Positions 51,910 through 58,137 of a DNA stretch of 58,137 nucleotides are shown here, one piece after another. The translations under genes and the position numbers were made by a program. Source of the DNA: Schizochytrium sp. TIO01 (taxonomy: Eukaryota; Sar; Bigyra; Thraustochytrida; Thraustochytriidae); assembly GCA_004764695.1 (NCBI GenBank), contig SMSO01000011.1:67501-125637 (forward strand), written 5' to 3'. The notes under the pieces were generated by a model. It did not search any database and was not told the DNA's origin. It saw only the letters and a program-made list of their open reading frames with translations. Each line of letters begins with the position of its first letter. The first letter of the stretch is position 1.

Positions 51910-52599
51910 TAATGTAAACAAACACTGCACATTATAAACAAACATTGCAATGGTGATGCTGCGATCGATGCTATGCTGCGTTGAAGTTAGGCGACGATCG
52001 ACCGCCATCGGTCGTTGGCGAGGCACTGGGCTGGGTATTTCGTGACCGCTCTCGTGGTGCTGGACATCGTGGCGAAAAGAAGAGCAGAAAGACCGCCTTG
52101 GCAGCGTCGCTCCGTCGCCGTTCCCATCGTCACGCCCTGCAATTACTGCGATGCTGACAATCTGATCAATCAATTTATGAAAAAGAAAAGAACAGAAAAG
52201 GGAGAGAAGAAAAGAAAAGAAAAGAAAAGAAAAGAAAAAAAAAGAATGACAGTACTATAACAATGACAATCGATCATGAGGGACTACTAGGCAGGCAGGT
52301 AACTGAGCACTAGGTGCCCAGGTGATAATTAGCAGATTTAGTAATAACAGAAATGAATAAATGAATGAATGAATGAATGAATGAACAAGGAAATAATTAA
52401 GGAAACAATTATGGTTTAGGTTAATTAGTAGTAGCAGTACTACCTACTACGTAATAAGAGGCAATCAAATCATTGATCAAAGCGGATTTCATTCAAGCAA
52501 GCAAGCAAGCGAGGAGCTGCACAGAGCGATACGCCCAGACTGGGATTGTGATTGCGTTCTGAGGCGCGGAGGCCTGCTTGCACCGTCCCTTTTTCTAAA

Positions 52600-53859
52600 A
52601 TGTGGCGTCGCGCCTTGAATAATGGCCTTCCGCTGGTCACCCGGAGCCGCTCTGTGCTCTCGCAGCAGGGTCGCGGTTTGGCGACGCTTCAAGAGCATCT
52701 GCTCATGCGCAGCATGAACAGCGTCATCGACGACCTTGCCCTGGACGAGCCCACAACCTGGATGCCACAGCCGGACTTCACTGACTGTGAATCTCTTCGC
52801 CAACGTGCCTCCGCGACCTCTGTTGATGCCTCGCTGCTCCAATCCGTCGCTGACGTCGACCCGTTCGCTCTCGTTAAGAACGACGTCAACGCCCTCAGCT
52901 CCAATATTAAGGAGCTTCTCGGCAGCGACCACCCCGTGCTCGAGACCGTCGCCCAGTACTTCTTCAACCAGGAAGCTGGCAAAAAGGTTCGCCCCACACT
53001 CGTGCTGCTCATGTCCAAGGCCCTCCAGGCCCATATGGACATTGAGCAAGGCCAGGCCCGTCCCACAGAAGAAGTCGCTGCCATGTACGCACAACAGGTA
53101 CGCCTGGCAGCCATCACTGAGCAGATTCACACCGCCTCGCTGCTTCACGATGATGTCATTGATGTGGCCGACACGCGTCGCGGCGTGAAGTCTGTGAACT
53201 CGATGTTTGGCAACAAACTCGCGATTCTGGCCGGAGACTTTTTGCTGGCTAGAGCCTCCATCTGCCTGGCACGGCTCCGTAACGTGGAGGTTGTGGAAAT
53301 TATCAGTACGTCGATTGAGCACCTCGTGAAGGGAGAGGTCATGCAGATGAAGCCCGACCTCCGCGGGAATGCGGCATTTGAAATGTACCTCCGCAAAAAC
53401 TACTACAAAACCGGCAGCCTCATGGCAAACAGCATCCTCGCGTCGACGGTGCTCATGGGCGCGCCAAAGGATCTTCAGCTTATTGCGTTTCAGTACGGAG
53501 AGAGCTGTGGACACGCATTCCAATTAATAGATGATGCGCTTGACTTTGAGGGAAGCCTTGCGACCCTCGGAAAACCGGCCCTGGCGGATCTTAAGCAGGG
53601 CCTCGCGACCGCACCGGTGCTCATTGCACAGGAGTCGCACCCGGAGCTCCGCCCTCTTATCGAGCGCAAGTTCTCTTACCCGGAGGACATCGACATTGCC
53701 GCCTCCGCTGTGCACTCATCGCAGTCCATCGTGCAGACACGTGCACTTGCAACTGCGTACGTTGAGAAGGCCATCTCCTGTGCACTTCAACTCCACCCGT
53801 CGCCGGCGCGTGACTCCCTCATTCGCATGGCGCTCAAGATTGTCAACCGCAGTTCTTAA
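52600..53859 (+). CDS. COQ1: Mitochondrial long-chain polyprenyl (solanesyl-type) diphosphate synthase
   Basis: 419 residues from the first ATG at 52600; the frame extends further only to a TTG. MWRRALNNGLPLVTRSRSVL is Arg-rich and lacks acids, a probable mitochondrial presequence ending near RGLATL. Trans-prenyltransferase motifs: GKKVRPTLVLLM, first Asp-rich motif DDVID at 184-188 inside ASLLHDDVIDVADTRRG, GDFLLARAS, KTGSLMANS, and second Asp-rich motif DDALD at 311-315 in FQLIDDALDFEG. The enzyme elongates the isoprenoid tail of ubiquinone by condensing IPP. Small residues before the first motif fit a long-chain product, but chain length cannot be read from sequence. The paralogous PDSS2/DLP1 subunit is not in the window. 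Codon use is more GC-rich than that of the CFAP69 or GT90 genes. Confidence 0.9.
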   Translation: MWRRALNNGLPLVTRSRSVLSQQGRGLATLQEHLLMRSMNSVIDDLALDEPTTWMPQPDFTDCESLRQRASATSVDASLLQSVADVDPFALVKNDVNALSSNIKELLGSDHPVLETVAQYFFNQEAGKKVRPTLVLLMSKALQAHMDIEQGQARPTEEVAAMYAQQVRLAAITEQIHTASLLHDDVIDVADTRRGVKSVNSMFGNKLAILAGDFLLARASICLARLRNVEVVEIISTSIEHLVKGEVMQMKPDLRGNAAFEMYLRKNYYKTGSLMANSILASTVLMGAPKDLQLIAFQYGESCGHAFQLIDDALDFEGSLATLGKPALADLKQGLATAPVLIAQESHPELRPLIERKFSYPEDIDIAASAVHSSQSIVQTRALATAYVEKAISCALQLHPSPARDSLIRMALKIVNRSS

Positions 53860-55690
53860 GTACCGTCAAGCGTCACGCCCTATCTCGCTTCAACTTGCTT
53901 CCCAGTTTGCCGTGTTATATCTTGCCCTGCCTCGTCTCGCGTGCACGCTTACTATTCGCTACTACTGTTCTGATGCTCCTACTATTTTCAAAGGCTACTT
54001 AATCAACCAATGTAATGGTCGTAGGCAGCCAGGGGTATTGCGAATGGTTTTAGCTCGCACAAGTGTTAGTGCAGGTGCATGCATGCAGGCCAGGCAAGGC
54101 AAGGCCTGGGGAGTGGGCCAAGTATCTAAGAGAGTTTTCTGCATGCAAGCGAATGGCATATCAGGATAGCTTGCTTGTTGGACTTAAGAGCGACGCATAC
54201 ACACATTTTATGAACCCTCAATTAGGTAGGGAATGAAGAATTTAGGAGGCTCAGACATCATGCACGTGAAGCTCATGAATCTTGTGCCTGCGCATCAATT
54301 AGCCAAAACGACATATACTAGGGAAAATCTGACCGTGTGCTGTTTATTGCCTTTGCGCGCACAAACTTGGGATCTGCCGCTTTCTTTTAGGCTGGTTAAT
54401 TATATTCAATCGCGTGGCCATTATATACAAACCACGAAAAGGAAAGTGAACAAAAAGCTGCAATGTAAAACAGTAGTGGCAAGATTTCAACTCTGCTTGT
54501 TGGTGCCAGCAAACAATAAAATCACTCAAATTTGTTCCTAGACAAACTTTTAAAAATACACAGACAATGTTGTACTAATGCCCGATTTCGTTACGTTTTA
54601 AGTTTTTGCTTTTCTCTTGACTTTCAGATCATTGTGAGTAGAGCCAGACCCTTTCCACGCACTCATCTCTTGTTTCGTGTTCGTTGTAATCGAGCAACGC
54701 TGTATATACAAGGACTGCAATTTACCATGCAATTGCATTCTTGTCCTGCATACTATCTGCGAGAAAGTGATTTTTAGAGAGCGTATTTCATTTCCAGCAC
54801 AAAGCATTCGCTCGAAGCAACAACGTCCAGACTGAACATTTTATTTCATTTTGTTAAAGGAAAAAGCCGGTGCGGGGCAAGTTGGTGAGCATACAGAGGT
54901 TGAATTCGACTACCTTTCCTATTTGATGTTTTACTGAATTATTTTTTGTTCATGTTATTCATTTGTATAGGTGTTAATGACGCGAAGATAGCAAACATAA
55001 TGAAATTGCCATATTGTTACACTTGTTTATACACCAGCGGTAGATTTGAAATTTTGTACGATCCGCCTGCGCAATGGTTCAAGTCAGTTTCTTTTTGTTG
55101 ATGATGATGGAGCGGTGGCGATATCGAGAGCAAGAATCCACCTTCGAGGTTCGTTAATTCAAAGTACGCACGCATATATGTGCTTTATGAATCAAGCCTA
55201 CCGTTCAATGTTGTTACTCATGAGATTCGTAGTTCTGTTTAGAGAAAAAAAAAAAAAAAAAATCATGGAAAAGTTAGCCAGCTAGCTATACATGGCAAAA
55301 TATTCAAAGCAAACCGAGTCAAGGACTAATTGAACATCCTGATTCCTGAAGAAAGGAAAGAAGAAGTGGAGGTTAATTAACTAACCACTTACTCTGAATT
55401 CATCCAAAGTCATATTTGGTGAAACGCACACACATGCACCTCCTATATACTACCTAGAAGCAGCGGAATGTATGGGAAAGGATGGAGGAGTAGAAATGAA
55501 TGTTGGAAATGAGGTAGTAAATTTAAAAAGATGAATGAAGGAGTGGGTGGGTGGTAGGGTAAGTAGGTAGTTAATTTCGTTGATTTGGTTGCAAAGCCGG
55601 GTGAGCAATTTGGTTGATTGATCGACCGATTGTTTAAAAAGTGAGACAGTCGAGCAAACGAAAGGTACGCAGGTACGTAATGAATGTTAC
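53860..55690. other. Convergent intergenic region
   Basis: Between COQ1 (+) and DHDPS (-) stops. AT-rich with a poly-A run at 55245-55261. ORFs at 54233-54541 and 54532-54777 have no domain. No RNA gene recognised. Confidence 0.6.
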
Positions 55691-56607
55691 TTAGGCCTTG
55701 GCCTTCTTGGCGCCGTTCTCAGCGCTGACGATGCCAGCGGTGTCACAAATTGACTCAACGGATGCCTTGGATGACTCTGCGAGGGGGGCGAGGGGAAGAC
55801 GCACGCTAGGGTTGCACATGCCAGCAAGGGACATGGCGTACTTGCAGGGCACCGGGTTGGTCTCGCAGAACATACCCTTGAAGAGAGGGAAGAGCTCGAT
55901 GTGCTGCTTGGTGGCACTGGCGAAGTCGCCCTCAGCGGCAGTCTTGACCATCTTGACGACAGCCTCGGGGGCGAGGTTGCTGAGAACGGACACAACACCG
56001 GAGCCGCCAACGGCCATGAGGGGGAGAGTCAAGGAGTCGTCACCAGAGAGCACTGTGATGTCGCACTTGGAGCGAATCTCAGAGGCCATGTCGAGGGAAC
56101 CAGTGGCCTCCTTCACGGCACAAACCTGGTCGAGCTCGCTGTACATGCGCGCCACGGTGTCGGCGGTGAGGGAGATTCCGGTGCGGCCGGGGATGTTGTA
56201 GAGCACGATGGGCACGCCAACCTCGTGACGGCCTTGACGTGCTGGAAGAGACCCTCCTGGCTAGGCTTGTTGTAGTAGGGGTTGACGATGAGAACAGCAT
56301 CAACGCCAGCCTCCTTGGCCTTCTTGGTGGCGGCGACGGTGGAAGCAGTGTTGTTGGAGCCTGTGCCAGCGATGACCTTGCACTTGCCGGCGGCCTTCTC
56401 CACGCAGAGGGCGATGATCTTGTCCTTCTCCTCGCTGCTCAGGGTAGGGGACTCACCGGTGGTGCCGATGGGGACAAGGCCAGCGACGCCAGCGGCGATC
56501 TGGGCATCGATCAACTTCTCGAGGGCTTCGTAGTCCACCTCAGTGCCGTCCTCGGAGAAGGGCGTAATGAGCGCCGGGAAGACGCCTGCGAGCTCCAAGC
56601 GACCCAT
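55691..56607 (-). CDS. dapA: 4-hydroxy-tetrahydrodipicolinate synthase (DHDPS) with apparent frameshift
   Basis: Two overlapping minus-strand frames make up one bacterial-type DHDPS of about 300 residues. The first, from ATG at 56607, has AGVFPALITPFSEDG, IGTTGESPTLSSEE and NPYYNKPSQEGLFQHVKAV. The second continues PIVLYNIPGRTGIS, the Schiff-base lysine region CAVKEATGS and the C-terminal helices ending NGAKKAKA. Homology crosses from one frame to the other at about 56225-56230 (GTCACGAG on the minus strand), as if one base were missing. Everything else is intact, so a base-call error or very recent mutation is likelier than old decay. The enzyme joins pyruvate and aspartate semialdehyde in the diaminopimelate lysine pathway. 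No transit peptide is evident. Strong GC bias at third positions matches the neighbouring COQ1. Confidence 0.9.
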
Positions 56608-58137
56608 GATATAGACGATGTGTGGCGGTGTGTCTGCGACGGAGGCTGGCTGCTTGCGAGAGCGTGTGTGTGTGCGCGTGGAGTTCGAGCGAGAGAGCGA
56701 AGAGAGGATCGACCGGCGATCACTCTGAGCGATGTCAATTCAGGTCTGTATGTCTATATCTCTCTCTCTCTGTATCTCCGTATATACATACATACATACA
56801 TCCATACATACATACATATATCTACATATTTACTTCTCTCTCTCTGTATCTCTCTCTCTCTCTCTCCCTTATCTATCCATCTATATTATCTGTGGATGGC
56901 TGAGCAGCGAAGTTACCTTTTTATCGTGATCTTGTTATGTTTAAAATCACAGTAGGAATAAACAAACATCTACGATAGAACTTTAAAACTCTTTACAATA
57001 GGTACTTACTTACTTCCCTCCCTCTTTACTATTGCGGACACTGAAGCATGAAAGTTTTGAACTACAATCATTTAACCATAATAAAAACTGTTAATCATGA
57101 AGTAGCTCGGTATCTATGAGATTGATCACTCAACGACGGTAGTTAAGAGATCAGATTACCTCGAGGCAGAGCAGGACGAACTCAAAGGCGGCGCTGGTCG
57201 GGGTCTCCTCAGCAAAGGCAGCGCAGCCCGTGCCTAGTACCAGGTACTTACCTGGAACGAAGCAGCCGCGACACGGGCTTTTAGCAAAAGTGCTGCTCTT
57301 CTTCAAGCTTAGTTTGCCTTGTCTCAGGCCACTTTTGTTTTGTTTCCCTCTCTCTCTCTCTCACTCTCTCTCACTCTCTCTCACTCTCTCACTCTTTTCC
57401 CTCTGAGCTTTTGAGAAGTTTTTATGTAACTTTAGTGGCTACTTAAGGATATATTTACTATACATATAAAAGTTTGCTCAAATTTGTATTCCTCTTCTTT
57501 TCTCGACTATTTGTGCTGTAAAGGAACAAATAAAGGTGATTAATTAATTAATTAATTAATTAGTTGTCTTGGCCATCGAGCAAGAAATTCCACCCGCAAG
57601 CGCCAAACTTTCTCAGCCGGCTCTCAGCGGCCCCTTTGTTTTGACAAACCTGCATGCACGCACAAGCAAGCAAGCAAGAGATCGTGTTGTCCTGTACTGG
57701 TGCACAGGCATCATCGCAGCGCCGAAGATCTTCTTTTTCAAGCTGCTGTTTTTGTAATCCTCCGGAATTCGAGACTTTGGTCAATTCGATCTCCATACCA
57801 TTGAATTTAGGTATTCAACAATAAGTTTTCTTTTCATTTATTTTAAAATTAAAAATAAATTAAATTCAAGTCGAATTCAATTCAATTCATCTCAATTCAT
57901 TTCAATTCAATTCAATTCAATTGAGCGTATTTTGCTTTCGTTCGTTCTATTCTTCTGTAGAGATTATGACGAGGGAGATGTGAAAGTAAAGGAGAGAGAT
58001 TGCACTTCTTGAACTCTCTGAGTTAGTTGTCAATGCAGTCCATGAATAAACAAACGGTGAGCGAAGCTAAAATAGTAAACTGATGGATACAGCAGAGATG
58101 GCTTTCCTTCCGATGGTTCGTGAATGGTTCGTGAATC
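56608..58137. other. Upstream flank with microsatellites, no gene
   Basis: Contains CT-rich and TACA-type arrays (56755-56880), a (CT)n/CACT tract (57348-57390), a TTAA run (57537-57562) and ATTCA repeats (57865-57925). ORFs through the CT/TACA region are repeat-driven. No promoter element recognised. Confidence 0.6.

Larger units (their letters stand above)
47018..52599. other. Gene-poor region with simple repeats
   Basis: No recognisable gene in about 5.6 kb. ORFs at 47384-47617 (78 aa, hydrophobic N-terminus), 48832-49119 (95 aa) and around 50553-51222 lack domains. Simple repeats: a 10-bp CCCTCTCAGG array (50635-50698), (CATCA)n (51232-51295), ATTG/ATTC runs (51644-51683), (TTTG)n (51793-51909), an AAAAG purine tract (52204-52244) and (GAAT)n (52352-52385). 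The 50500-51130 block is noticeably GC-rich compared with its flanks. Confidence 0.6.

Noticed and set aside
52489-53523. 344-codon minus-strand ORF opposite COQ1
   Set aside because: It is antisense to a clear prenyltransferase and results from that gene's GC-rich third positions.
56755-56903. ORFs rich in Ser/Leu/Tyr/Ile/His upstream of DHDPS
   Set aside because: Driven by the CT and TACA microsatellites.

Overview
The window looks like nuclear DNA from a flagellated, intron-containing single-celled eukaryote. Many genes are single long ORFs, while others have GT-AG introns of about 220-305 bp. There are two tRNA genes, long stretches of simple repeats, and a homologue of the cilium/flagellum protein CFAP69. 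A thraustochytrid or related stramenopile would fit (flagellate stage, few introns, Crinkler/RHS-type NTPase relics, a lysine-pathway DHDPS), but this is inference from gene content and was not checked against any database.

Layout. 1-1553: no gene. 1559-7155: a complete and apparently very young Ty1/copia LTR retrotransposon with one uninterrupted Gag-Pol ORF, a perfect 5-bp target duplication, and LTRs that differ by a single 5-bp TTAGG-type unit. 7316-12505 (minus strand): the most striking object, a leucine-rich-repeat gene that a plain ORF scan misses. It has 14 inferred exons. Twelve of them are 84-nt cassettes, each coding one 28-residue LRR and each separated by a nearly identical intron, giving a 385-bp tandem array. 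Sequence differences concentrate in the codons predicted to be exposed on the LRR beta-strand face. 14655-16761: decayed relics of a Crinkler/RHS-type NTPase and a piggyBac-like transposase. 17284-17743: two near-identical tRNA-Thr(CGT) genes on the minus strand.

18104-27543 holds three intact genes: the CFAP69 homologue (+), cystathionine beta-synthase (-) and a YbhE-type lactonase beta-propeller (-). 27544-36005 is mostly non-coding with a few weak coding relics. 36006-47017 is denser: a small basic protein, a GT90/CAP10 glycosyltransferase, a two-domain fluoride exporter, a UIM-UBX protein, a two-exon F-box protein and an SDHAF1-type LYR protein. 47018-52599 is gene-poor and rich in microsatellites. 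52600-56607 carries a mitochondrial polyprenyl diphosphate synthase and a DHDPS gene that has an apparent one-base frameshift.

The housekeeping genes do not form a pathway: respiratory-chain support (COQ1-type synthase, SDHAF1), amino-acid metabolism (CBS, DHDPS), fluoride efflux, p97/ubiquitin-related functions (UBX, F-box) and flagellum assembly (CFAP69). Many nominal ORFs in this window begin at TTG, GTG or CTG. Starts given here were moved to the first supported ATG where this applied.
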